A stretch of DNA of 64,000 nt from Callipepla californica brunnescens (Eukaryota; Chordata; Aves; Galliformes; Odontophoridae), in assembly GCA_023055505.1 (NCBI GenBank), contig JALIRH010000004.1, positions 11,279,368 through 11,343,367 on the forward strand, given 5' to 3'. Every line of letters begins with the position of its first letter. Within the stretch, counting starts at the first letter, position 1. Positions 44,966 through 56,000 of the stretch are shown here, piece after piece. The translations under genes and the position numbers were made by a program. A model generated the notes under the pieces. That model saw only the letters and a list, made by a program, of their open reading frames with translations. It was not told the DNA's origin and ran no database searches.

Positions 44966-47678
44966 TCACGTGCCTGGAAATTTGACACTGGTCTCAACTG
45001 TTGTGAAAGCCCTTTGCTGAGAACATGTGGGCTCTGCTCGTTCTGTGAGAAGTCCTGCAAACAGAATTCTGACTGCAAACTCCTCCCGTAGCTCCTTGGG
45101 TAAAACACTGTTCAATTCCTCTGTTGTTTCTTCCAGGCACGCAATTTCCTGGGGAAACTCCGGTTTTAGGCAGCAGGCTTCACGGAGTACTTGCAGTTCT
45201 GAATGCAAATGGCCGGTTACGCAGAACTGCCAGTTCCTGGAAGCTCAGTGCTATGGCAGAAACACAAAGGATAACAGAAAGTTACTCAAGGAAACGTGCT
45301 TAGGAGACAGCAGCTCAGCCATAGGAAAAAAAGTAATCTGTAACACTGTACGTTATAGGCAAGAAATTTAAGATGCATTTTGGACAGACATGTTTTCTGA
45401 GTAGTTAGTTTTTTTCCTCCTCCCTGGAATATTTTTGCACAGAGACAGTCTAAACTGACTGCCCCAGGAGGTTACACTTCTCTAATTTGTTCAAAATATC
45501 CTTCTAATTTAATTTGTCTTCCTTGGCATGTGTCGGTAGAAAAAAGCGCTTAGGGGCATAAGAGTGATGAAGAGCAATGTTAATTAATATTACAATAGTT
45601 CTGCTTGCTCAGCATGGCCAGAAGCAAGATTTGGTGGATTTACTAGTGTGTACCAGCCCCACTTATTCTAATTTGAGGACTACATTACCTGTGAGCCAGA
45701 AGCTCTAGATTTTATTCCCATTACAGCTTGTGTACTAAGTGGGCATACTGTGGCGGTCATAAGACAGACTTGCCAAGTAGCAGAATCCAGAATTAAGGTA
45801 ACATCAATGGTCCTCCACAGTACAGCATTGGCCACAGCATTTTCTATACTGTCATTATCCCCTTGTAGTGAAATCAACTTATTTCTCCTCTCAGAATTAC
45901 AAATCTTTCTTAACTGTTATGCTTAAAAACCTTTTCCTCAAATACTGAAAAGCTGGACAAAAACAAACAAACAAAAAATGAACTTGTAAATAAAAATCAG
46001 CCTGCTTAAGTCAACAGCCACTGGGAAATTTCTCAGTGCACTGGAAACTTTCTTTGTCTTATTGTAAATTCCACTGCAAAACACAGGTAGATGTTCAAGT
46101 CTTCATGAAGGGTCAGGCAGCTTTCACTCTGAGTGGGATGCACAGATGGGACATACTTCTTTTAAAAGACATGATTTTACTCGGTAATCCATCAGAAAGA
46201 AACTAACCACGTGCACAGTCTGTCCCTTGGGCTGTCAGCTGAGGCCATCTGAAGTGCAGTTACGTTGCTCTTCTAAAGCTTCCCTGCCCCAGTCAGGCTG
46301 CCCACCTTCCTCTGAGAGTGTTCATATTGGTAATTATTGTCTATCCCCAAAACACCATTTTGATGGTTTGGGTCTTAGTGGCTTCACTGGACAGGAGGGA
46401 AATAAAACAAGGAAAAGCTGTCAGTAGGTTCTATTGAGGCAAGGCTTAACTTGGTATTGTTACATAGGATTGGATGTGAGGACTGTGCAGAAATTCATCA
46501 GATTTTGTTATCCAATGTTTCAGCAACCAGAAAAATACTCTCAGGACTGGCCACCTGGCCATTGCAGCCAGCTATGTTAAAGGCAATTGCAGGAGTATGT
46601 GGTGCTGCAGAAAGGAATATATGCGTTCCTTAGCAGTCGCATAGGACTTTTTCAGACCATAGCACTAGCTGTGTTGGCAGTTTCTGAGTAGAACTGACCA
46701 GGAAGAATCATTAAACCCAGGCAGATCACCCAACTCTTATACCTTGGCAATCATAACATTGTCCCGTGATTTCAGTCAGCATTCTGGAAAGAGGCTCCAG
46801 CTAAAAGCTCTTACTATCAGTCTCATGAGATAGCGAGTAGTGCAGGCTCTCATCTAGGACGGCAGCCAGCTTCATTTCAGGTCTAGGGAGGTTGGTAGAA
46901 TACTTAACCTGACCTAACGCATCACTCTCTCCCCTTGGCTGCTCAGTCTTACGAGCAGGCCTGCTCAGTCATGCACGGGCACACTTCATCAAACATGTGT
47001 AAATAGGCCAGTGATGACCAAGACTGAAACTACTCAAATCGGGAACTTCCCAGTCAGACAAGAAAACAGATTTCTGCTCCTCACATACTTCTCACAGGCT
47101 GGACACTTTGCCTGTGCTTGGTGCACTTGATTGCTTCTGAAAGTGCAGACATTCCTCAGGCATGGGCTCATGCAGGAATGAGTAAGGCTGTACACTTCAT
47201 TAACAAAACAAGGGGACTGAAAATCTCCCCATGTGGCAGCTCCTTATTGTCCTACAGAGGCCTTCACCGAGGTGGGTGACCGTTGCAGACATTCACATAA
47301 TGTCTGGATTCTTCCACCACAACCGGAGTTGGCTCCCCCAACTCATGCCAGAAACAGCCCTTCCAGATGCCATTTCCCTCGGGAATAACAGAATACATAT
47401 CTTCCTGTGATGTGAGTAGGCTGCGGGGCAGCTCCTCATTGCCCCCTGAACACCTAGGACTTGGCCAAGATACCAAGGATACTGAGCTGTGAAGCTGTTA
47501 AATCAGACCCAAAGCAGAAGTGACTGTACTGATTGCTCTTACAAAGCATTTCTCCAGTCAGGAGGTGCAGGTTGAGCAACAGGCTGACATCAGCTAAAAT
47601 CATGGGGTGGTGGAGGGAGTGGCTCAGATGCTTAACCACGTGGATGTTACTGAGGTCACCATGTAAGACACAAATTCC
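44966..47678 (-). CDS. Unidentified minus-strand gene, last three exons visible (partial model)
   Basis: Three open segments on the minus strand splice together in phase with GT-AG ends: 47543-47678 (136 bases), 47268-47445 (178) and 44966-45236 (271, ending in TGA at 44966-44968), giving 194 residues. I do not recognise the protein. Exon A contains LHGDLSNIHVV, superficially like the HxDLxxxN catalytic loop of kinases, then ADVSLLLNLHLLTGEML, with no DFG. Exon B contains IPEGNGIWKGCFWHELGEP and EESRHYVNVCNGHP. Exon C contains LEETTEELNSVLPKELREEF. The composition looks like real protein: balanced charge, ordered hydrophobic spacing, no low complexity. Three successive phase agreements by chance are unlikely, but the exon B acceptor is weak. 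Exon A opens in phase 0 with no ATG, so upstream exons are missing. No nearby poly(A) signal was found. A degenerate kinase-like protein is one possibility, not a claim. Confidence 0.45.
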
Positions 47679-49290
47679 CTGATGGAGAAGAAAAGTAAGC
47701 TAGAATTGCAGCGTTGTTACTTAATCCAGGAAACTTTGTCAGTAAAATCAACTAGAGGAACTAGTTCCACATGATCACACAAAAAAGCTACCAGTCTTTT
47801 ACTGGAAATCATAACTGCTTGCATCCTTGGCCATACTGGGTCTTAACTAGCAGTAAATATTGCATGACACAGGCAATTCCTGCTTCTTTCCGTGCCCCTA
47901 ATGCCCTCACTATAGCAGTGGCTCCCTTGAGAATACCGCTGCACTGAGCCCAGGACCTTGCCCAGCAAGAAGTACGCACGCCAGCCCTTTGCTCACTTGT
48001 TATCCCAAGTGCCTCAGATTCAGAAAGAAGGGTCAAATGGATTTTCCATCAAACTTTGTTCTCTTTTAACACCTACTCCCATATCACACTGCCTCTCTGA
48101 TCAGTCAGTTCAGACCTGCAGATGAGGAGCAGCCTGTCCCATTGCCCTCTTAAAAAACACTTTTGATTTTAAAAGAACCTAGTGAGATAGAACCACTCAT
48201 TCAGAGGTCACCAGCAATTGAGACTGGCGTTAAATACAGACAGGTAACATTTGCTGATCATAGTGTTTGAAGCATAGGGTAGCAATAGGACGAAATATGA
48301 ATCCCTACAAAATATCTCAACCATTTATCTACCTTCTTTATTTGGCCAGAAACCTCACTTGTTAAGAAAATCCTGTGTTGACAGGGCACACCTTCTCCAA
48401 TTTCTTAATCTTTCCATATTCTTTGGAGTCACTTGGGTCTAACTCCCCCCTCTGTAAACGTGAACATCTCCAGACAAGCAGAGTGGACCACAGCTGTCAG
48501 TCTTGAAAGAGAAGGAGACTGCCCACTTCCAGCATTTACTTCTGGAAACCCTTCTCTTTTGCATCCTGAGCTTTCTAGTCCCTGCAAGGCCCTGCATCAC
48601 CACCAACCTCCTCAGGTGGGAAGGGTCCAGAATCTATTCTAGAAGTCAGAAAGCTGCTTGATCCAGAGTTGGCTCAATACAGGAGAATGGAGTTCTTCCT
48701 GAACTACTTCAGCCTAAACTAGCCCCGTCACATCGCAGTGACACAATCGCACCCACAAAAACAAACCTGAAAGGAACTAAGCAGTAAGTTCAGGTGGCTG
48801 AAAAGGAAGAAGAAAGGGCATTGAGAACTAATTTGTCTCTACAGCCACACCCAGCCTAAGAAGCACCAGCGTGTGGCGAGACCGAGGAACAGGAAGACAT
48901 CGCCATTTTCACTTTAGAGCAACCAGAAAACTTCTTTTTGCACTAGATCTCTCAGAAGCGCCTTCTTCTGGCAAGACAGGGTAGGAGCAGTTCTACTACT
49001 CTCCCACGTCATCGCCAGCACAGGACTCCTTATAATCAGACAGACTTTAGTCCCAGTCAGATTCTGTTTACCTCTTAGGTGGTAATATTGGAAATGAGTA
49101 AAACAGCATCTGTGAAAGCAACCAAGTCCTAAGGCTGGGGAGCAAAGTCTCTTGTTGATCAGCATGTAACCTTTATTCATTTTCTTTCTTGAGGAAGGGC
49201 TGACATTTCATTTTTAGGCAACACGTTTTGCCTGTGTCTGCAGTAACCAAACAGAGAAACACACTATTCATTTGGCAATAACAATTTTTT

Positions 49291-49296
49291 TTTATT
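49291..49296 (-). terminator. Candidate polyadenylation signal of a minus-strand gene
   Basis: Minus-strand AATAAA (plus TTTATT) about 140 bases downstream of the stop of the candidate exon at 49437-49558. Confidence 0.35.
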
Positions 49297-49436
49297 ACTT
49301 TGGAAAACTAGGGAGCTTTTCTTGCTTTATTCTGCAAGTCAGAATCTGAGAGAGGGATGAAGGACAGCAGGAAGCTACCAGTGCTAGTCTCTAGGATCAC
49401 TACAGCTTGCATTGCTAACACACCTTCCTAATCCTG

Positions 49437-49558
49437 TCATTGTAAAACAAGAAAGCTCATTTTCCTGTAAGTACTTTCCACTTCGTTGATCTTTAGATAC
49501 ACTAGCTCTGCTTCCTCAGGATTTACAGCAGCGTCATAACTCAACTGTGCCTTCTTTC
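49437..49558 (-). CDS. Candidate terminal exon of a second unidentified minus-strand gene
   Basis: After a good acceptor (ctgttctgctgcag on the minus strand) an open frame of 39 codons runs to TGA at 49437-49439. It includes SYDAAVNPEEAELVYLKINE, and LVYLKI fits the ITIM pattern (L/I/V/S-x-Y-x-x-L/I/V). An AATAAA follows at 49291. The codon phase on entry needs one base from the preceding exon. I do not recognise the protein. The pattern of short tail exons with a tyrosine motif would suit an immune-type receptor tail, but this is weak. Confidence 0.35.
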
Positions 49559-50337
49559 CTGCAGCAGAACAGATCCGAGTGAAGATTCCCTCTCACCTGA
49601 CTGTGTAAGGCTACCTGCATTGTCATGGCATCTCTCCACTCTCAGGCCTAGCACAGCCTGTGAGTCACAGCTACAGTGCAGGGAGCCCTGCCAGGAGGAA
49701 AAGTGCAGGTTTTGGCTGTGCTGGTGCTCACCAAACCTGCAGTCAGGGACAGAGGACTTGGGAGCACAGCACCTGGTTAGTGCTTGAGGTGAGCAGCAGC
49801 CTCAAAGCCTCACGTGCATTCTTGTATTTTTCTACCTATCTTCCTGCTTTGTTCTTCCTGCTCCCACCATGGGCTTACAGAGCTCTGCAGTTTGCTTGCA
49901 CTCCTCATAATCCAGCCCCTGCCTTCGTTCACAGTCTTATCAGTTGTGAAGACCCAGTTGATCTTCCTGGAACTTGTATCTAGATAGCCCATCCATTAGC
50001 ACAACCAGAGGTTTGTTTCTTGTCATCATTTCCATTTTCACTTTGCCAGCTCTGTGTCTCAGCATTTTTCTCCCATATTTTCTTCTTACCATCCTAACTT
50101 AGAACTCTTCAGTCAGTTAACCAAGCTAGAATAAACATTCCCACACACCTTCGTTGATGAGCGTGACAGGTCAGACTTGGTTCACATCAGTTCCTGCCTT
50201 TATTATTCATTGTTGCATTGGAAATGGTCCTGCATTAGAAACCCTTAGAAGAGCAGATGCTCTTCTAACAGAAACACTTACATGCATCCTTAGTAGTTAC
50301 AAACTGCTTTCCTCCTCCTCCCCAGTTTACCACTTAC

Positions 50338-50373
50338 CTGCAGGTTTGCTGAAGCAGCATCTGTCCCCTTGTG
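50338..50373 (-). CDS. Candidate 36-base micro-exon, minus strand
   Basis: Minus-strand segment between an acceptor (ttcgttccttag) and a strong donor (CAG followed by GTAAGT). It is 12 codons in phase 0 (HKGTDAASANLQ), the phase in which the candidate exon at 50600-50730 ends. Because it is so short the call rests on splice signals alone. Confidence 0.25.
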
Positions 50374-50599
50374 CTAAGGAACGAAATACTTTTCGACTAC
50401 GTTTCCACACCTATAACTGAAAAAAATTGCAGCTCCATTTAACTGCCAAAATTATCAGCCTGAGTTGTCTGAAGTCCATTTACAATCATTAGATCATTTA
50501 TAATCACCTGTTTCCCGTGATTTATTGCCAACAAAGGAAGCCTGGGAGGCCAGCCAGGTGTTTTGATCAGCAAATCTGATTGAGTGATCTGACTCTCAC

Positions 50600-50730
50600 C
50601 CTGTGCTTGCTGGTAGGACCTCCACTTCTGAGGACAGGTCTGTTGTCAGTGGGAAAGGGACACGCCTTAAGGAGTTCCCTCAGAAACAAGAGATTCACAT
50701 CAGGGATCTGCATCTGTCTCTTCCTTGGGT
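50600..50730 (-). CDS. Candidate internal exon, minus strand
   Basis: Open segment of 131 bases between a tacag-type acceptor (plus ctacag at 50731) and a CAGG/GTGAGA donor. It reads PRKRQMQIPDVNLLFLRELL and then KACPFPTDNRPVLRSGGPTS. It enters needing one base and leaves in phase 0. Not recognised. It could belong with the micro-exon at 50338-50373, but the phase does not fit directly onto the exon at 49437-49558, so the gene model is incomplete. Confidence 0.3.
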
Positions 50731-50774
50731 CTACAGGGAGCTGGAATACCAAAGCACGGGAGTGAGACCCCTTC

Positions 50775-51433
50775 CTTCATGCTGGAGTCTCAAGTAGAAG
50801 AGCATCAGTTCGTGCAGTTGTAACGTTTCCCTGCAGGTGGCACATTCTCCTCGAGGACTGTGCTGCAGCTCAGTGTGCACGAAGCCCTGCAGGTCCCCGG
50901 GCCCCGCTTGGGCCCCAGGCCCCCTTGTTTGCATCCCGGCAAATGCACAAAGCCACGATGCTTTATGCAGGTGGCACGGCAGCTGCGTGCGGCCGCTACC
51001 AACACAGGCTCCCCGTGCGGGGGAAACATTCCCTGACTGTGCTGCAGGGAGGGTGTGGGGACTGTAGGAGCATAGATGCAGGCGGTGCCACGTCCCATTG
51101 GCTGCTGTGAGTACCCAGGGACAGCCCTTCTGCCTATGTCCTGGCCATCATCATGGAAACCTTATTCAGCCCACTGCTGCCTGAGAAACCTCAAAGGCAG
51201 CTCCGGGATTCCACTGTAATGGGATGGGCAATAGGGTACAGAGGAAGGCCCTGCGTGGGGTCGCTCCTGGTGCTGTGTGGACCTGCTCTTTGTGGGCACA
51301 GCCCCCAACCCAACTCAAGGACGTGCAGCACCCAAGAAGACTGGTTCCACTCAGGGACATGATGTACTGAGAACCCATGATGGTGTAGCGTGATGTCAGA
51401 AGTAGAGCTGAAACTCATATATGGGAACAAAGC
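50775..51433 (+). pseudogene. Decayed relic of an SRCR-gene upstream region
   Basis: Sequence here aligns in order with the 5' part of the downstream array unit (about 52380-52890). Shared blocks include gagcatca...gtgcag, ggtggcacggcagctgcgtg, a block running from cagggagggtg to gatgcagg, attggctgctgtga, gaaacctcaaaggcagctc, gacctggtct/gacctgctct with gggcacagcccc, and the end caactcatatatgggaacaaagca-like. It stops before the promoter and coding exons. Identity is clearly much lower than between the array units, so it is an old, truncated copy at the array edge. No coding capacity. Confidence 0.7.
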
Positions 51434-51845
51434 AAGTTCAAGGGAGGAAGCACGTTTGTGGGACGTCAACAAGACCAATACCAGCTGGAGGGACAGCACC
51501 GCCAGACAAAAGCATTCCATGAGGTTCCAGTACACTGATGATGCCTTCCTCTGCCAAGTGACAGAGGAGCCAACAAGAAGAGGTGCTGTGCTGGAGCTTC
51601 CTCTCACTTACGTGGACAGGCAGGAGGAGAATGGGAAGCTCAGGGGCAGCCTTGGCTGCAGAGCAGTCAGTCACCTGTGGAGTTGCAGATCCTTAGGGCA
51701 GCAAGGAGGGCACACGGCAAGATCACAGGCCTGGGATTCAGGACAGCAGAGTGGCCTTCACAAAGACATCCTTATGAAGTTAGTATCTCAGAAAACAGAA
51801 AGCCAAATGCAGTGATGAATTAAGAAGACTGATGTATCTGCATAC
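51434..51845. other. Unique spacer before the SRCR array
   Basis: Roughly 400 bases not repeated elsewhere in the window, between the relic and the first full unit. No feature recognised. Confidence 0.6.
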
Positions 51846-52920
51846 TAACACCGACCGCGTGTCCCACAGGCACACAGGTGCAGCACGCTGCACACGCTGT
51901 GGTTTCACCCGGCAGGCAGCTGAGCAGCACCCGGCCGTTCGCTCACTGCGCCTCTGCCCCCCAGAGTGCAATGGGGATGAGAGCAGTAAACAAAGTCGTG
52001 GGGCGACACGCAAACGGAAAAGGACAGAAAAGGAAAGCAGTTACAGAAACTCAGATGATAACTGTACGTCTATGTCTGCATCTCTGCTCACGTTCACAGC
52101 CCTTTTGCGGACAGATTGAGAAGCATACCGGAGTCCACATCAGCTCCTGCACCTGTCTGGTACTGTGGCCTGTAAGGACCCGTGGCCGGGCCAGGCTGCT
52201 GCGGGGACACGGGCAGGGACAGCTCGGCCCTGCGCCTTCCCCTGTGAAGTTGGGGTTCCAGCGCTGTCCCCGCAGCAGCCGGACGGCCCTGGGAATGCTG
52301 CGTTCTGCAGCCGTCCCTGTGTCTGCTCCTGGAGCAGTGATACCGAAGCGGGGCAGCGGGACCCGTTCCCGCACCGCACGCTGCAGGCTCGAGAAGAAGA
52401 GCATCACTTTGTGCAGTGTATCCCTTCTGTGCAGCTGGCACGGCAGCTGCGTGAGGTCGGAGCTCGCACGGCGTCCCCGCACAGGAGAATACATCCCCTG
52501 CTGCCTGTGATGCAGGGAGGGCACGGGGCTGCGTGTGCCCAGATGCAGGCAGTGCTGTGTCCCACTGGCTGCTGTGAGGGGCTGGGCACGGCCCTATTGT
52601 GCCAGTATGTTGTCCTTATTAATGCCATTCTTTCCTGGAAGACCTCAAAGGCGGCTCTAGGACGGCACCATCTTGAGGATGGTACTGGGGTGCAGAGCGA
52701 GTCCCCATTTGGGATCATTCCTGTCCCTGTCGGGACCTGGTCTGCGTGGAAACAGCCCGAGCCCCAGCTCAGGGACGAGCTGTACCTGGGCATAACGGCT
52801 TCCTTAGGGGACACAGAGGCAGTGATACCCCGTGGTGGGGCTGTGTGACACCAGAAGCGGAGACGAGCCTCATATTTGGGCACGAAGCAGGTTATTGGAG
52901 GCTGGGCCCCGGCAGGCGGC

Positions 52921-52998
52921 AGATAACCCTGCTGATAACGGCTCCCACCGCACCTCGCCGTCCCCATTGGCTCCTGCCTGCGGGGGCTGCCTATATCA
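52921..52998 (+). promoter_or_regulatory. Core promoter of SRCR receptor gene 1
   Basis: Ordered elements just upstream of the start codon: AGATAA at 52921-52926 and TGATAA at 52933-52938 (paired GATA-factor sites 12 bases apart), ATTGG (inverted CCAAT) at 52966-52970, and CTATATCA (TATA-like) at 52991-52998, 44 bases before the ATG. A TATA box this close implies a very short 5' UTR of 10-20 bases. The same elements recur in units 2 and 3. Confidence 0.6.
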
Positions 52999-53041
52999 CC
53001 CCGTCCCCGTCCCGGGCTGCAGGCTGGGCGTGTGGGGCACG

Positions 53042-56000
53042 ATGGTGCCTGCTGGGGTGCTGGGGCTGCTCCTCTGCGTGCAGATCAGCAGGGGTGAGTA
53101 CTGGGGCATGGGGTGGACTTAGGATAAGGTGGAAGCAGAGGTTGACGCTGTCAGCTGTGGGATAGGCACCCCCAGGCTCATCCACCTCCCCATGTGTCCA
53201 CAGGCAGCGAGGAGCTGCGGCTGGTGGATGGCGGTGGGCGCTGTGCCGGTCGGGTGGAGGTGAAGCACGAGGGCGAGTGGGGCTCCGTCTGCACCCATGA
53301 CATCGATTGGGACATGCGAGGGGCCGGCGTGGTGTGCCGGCAGCTGGGCTGTGGCACAGCGGCCCATACGTCCCCATATGCCCCATTTGGGCTGGGTAAG
53401 GGGCGCATCTGGATGCAGGTCTACTGTCTCGGCACTGAGGACTCCCTGCAGAACTGCCATCACTTAGGCTGGGGCAAGCACTTTTGTAGCCATGACAGGG
53501 ATGTTGGAGTAATCTGCACAGGTAAGACTGGGGGATTGGGATGGGGACATTGTGCCAGGATCCCTGGGTAGGGCTAAGGAACGTCCCTGATGCAGAGGCA
53601 CTGGAGCTGCGGCTGGTGGATGGAGGGGGAGCCTGTGCAGGGAAAGTGGAGGTGAAGCTGCAGGGACGCTGGGGATCAGTGGCTGACCGTGAATGGAACA
53701 TGAATGACGCTGAGGTGGTGTGCCAGCAGTTGGGCTGTGGATCAGCTGCTCACACCACATTTAGCTGGCAAGAATCCCATGACCATAGTCTGGTAATGTT
53801 GGCTCTAATCAACTGCAGTGGAAATGAGGAGGCCATCTGGAATTGTAACATTAAGGGCTGGGGTCCCTACAACTCCCCTTTTGATTATACCACCTATGTG
53901 GACTGCCAAGGTGAGAGCTGGGGACATTCAGCACCATGGGGAGCCCATCACCCACATCCCCCAGCCCAGCAGCCCACCTCTCCCAACAGGGTTCTCCCGG
54001 CTGGCCGGAGGGGACAGTGCCTGCTCAGGGCGACTGGAGGTGCGCCAGGGTCGGGCCTGGGTCAGCGTCTGCCACGGCCACGTGGACCTCATGGCCGCCC
54101 AGGTTGTCTGCAGGGAGCTGGGCTGCGGTGCAGCGCTGGCCGTACCCAGGCCCGGCCATTTTGGACCATCAGTGGGGCCATTCTGGGATGGGGACTTTGA
54201 GTGCAACGGCACCGAGCTCCTCCTGTCTGCGTGCACACAGCGGCGTTCCCACATGCAGACCTGCACCCATTCTGCTGCCATCATCTGCTCCCGTAAGCAC
54301 TGGGGCTGTGGGGCTGTGTCACGGCCATATTCTGAGCATTGCTGGGGAATTACCCTCTCAGCAACCCCAGCACCCTCTCTGTGCTGCAGCCTACACAGGG
54401 TTCCGGCTGGTGAATGGAAGCTCGGAGTGTGTCGGGCGGGTGGAGGTGGAGGCACGGGGGGTGTGGGGGCCCCTGTGTGCCACCGCCTGGGACCTGCCCG
54501 ACGCCCACGTCCTCTGCCGCCACCTGGGCTGTGGCTCCGCCGTCTCCCTGCACCCACCAGGCCATTTTGGGACGGGGACGGGGATGCTGCGGCACGATGC
54601 CCTCAGCTGCAGCGGCAATGAGCGGCACCCGGGAGAGTGCCCCGTGCAGGTGCTGGGGCAGCCCGCCTGCCCCCCCGGGCACACGGCCGCCGTCAGCTGC
54701 TCAGGTGTGTGCTGGGGAAGTGGGGATCCTGGGCGGGCAGGGAGCACCGCCTGTCCCCGCAGCACAACCAGGCTGTTGCAGGTGACGCCGAGCCCCTGCG
54801 GCTCCACGGCGGGGAGAGCCGGTGCGACGGACGGCTGGAGGTGGCCGTGCTGCCCGGTGTCTGGGCCCGTGTGTCTGTGGGGCTGTGGGACAACGGCACT
54901 GCTGCCGTGGCGTGCCGGCAGCTGGGCTGCGGTGTGCCTGAGCAAATGGACGCTGCGCTGGCCAACGGCTCGCGTCCCATGGAGCTGCAGGAGCTGCGAT
55001 GTGTTGGCACCGAGGAGCTCCTGGAGCAGTGTAATGCCTCGCGGATGGCCACCGAGCCCAGCCGCAGCCCTGAGCAGTTGGCCGTTACGTGCTCAGGTGA
55101 GTGCGCCGGGAAGGGCCGTGGGCATCACGCTGCCGTCCCCAGCCCCAGCACGACCCTCCCACGCAGGCAGCCGGCGGCTGAGGCTGGCGGGCGGCCCCGG
55201 GCGCTGCGCCGGCAGGGTGGAGGTGTACAGCGAGGGCACCTGGGGCAGCGTCTGCCAGGACACGTGGACCCTGCACCATGCCACCGTCGTCTGCCGCCAG
55301 CTGGGCTGCGGATGGGCCCTGGAGGCGCCCGGCTCCGAGCGCTTCGGGCCTGGCAGCGGGACGCTGTGGCCGGCTGCTGGGGGCTGCTCTGGGACGGAGG
55401 ATGCTCTCTGGCACTGCTCTGCCCCAGTGCGGCGTGGCTGCCGGCGTGGTGGCGGTGCGGGCGCCGTGTGCTCAGGTGAGTGTCACCATCCCCGTGCACG
55501 GGAGCAGCCCCACCACCCTCGGGGTGCACTGATCCCCCGTCCTCGTTGCAGGGCTGCTGGACCTGCGGCTGAGCGGGGGAAGCAGCAGATGCAGCGGGCA
55601 GCTGCAGGTGCTGCACGAGGGGACGTGGGGTCGTGTCTGTGCCAATGGCACCAGCTCGGCCACGGCTGCTGCCGTCTGCCGCCAGCTGGGATGCGGCACC
55701 GGAGGGATTCTGGAGGCCGTCCCTGCACAGGGCTCAGAGCCTGCGTGGCTGAGCTGGGTGAGCTGTGAAGAAGGGGCCCAATCCCTCTGGCGCTGCCCCT
55801 CGGCACCCTGGCAGCTGCAGGAATGCAGCTCCACCGACATCACCTTCATCACGTGTGACGAAGTCACCAGGGACAGGAGCGAGGCCACCAGCCTTGCCCC
55901 AGGTAGCAGCTGCTGGGACATACAGATGCTCAGTGTCCCCCGTCTGCTGCCATGAGATCCCCACGGGGGCTCACACTTCCCCTCGTTGCCCCACAGCTCT

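Noticed and set aside
45680..45877. Minus-strand open segment with a CACAG/GTAATG donor
   Set aside because: Its phase does not fit between the exons at 47268-47445 and 44966-45236, and the acceptor is weak, so it was left out of the gene model.
52165..52848. 227-codon open frame in the upstream block of each array unit
   Set aside because: Equal in units 1 and 2 only because the DNA is nearly identical; broken in unit 3, no signal peptide or domain.
53936..55768. 610-codon plus-strand open frame across the SRCR gene (repeated at 59250-61082)
   Set aside because: It reads through introns in a frame different from the SRCR domains; the real frame shows cysteine patterns and exact splice sites. 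It exists because the region is GC-rich.
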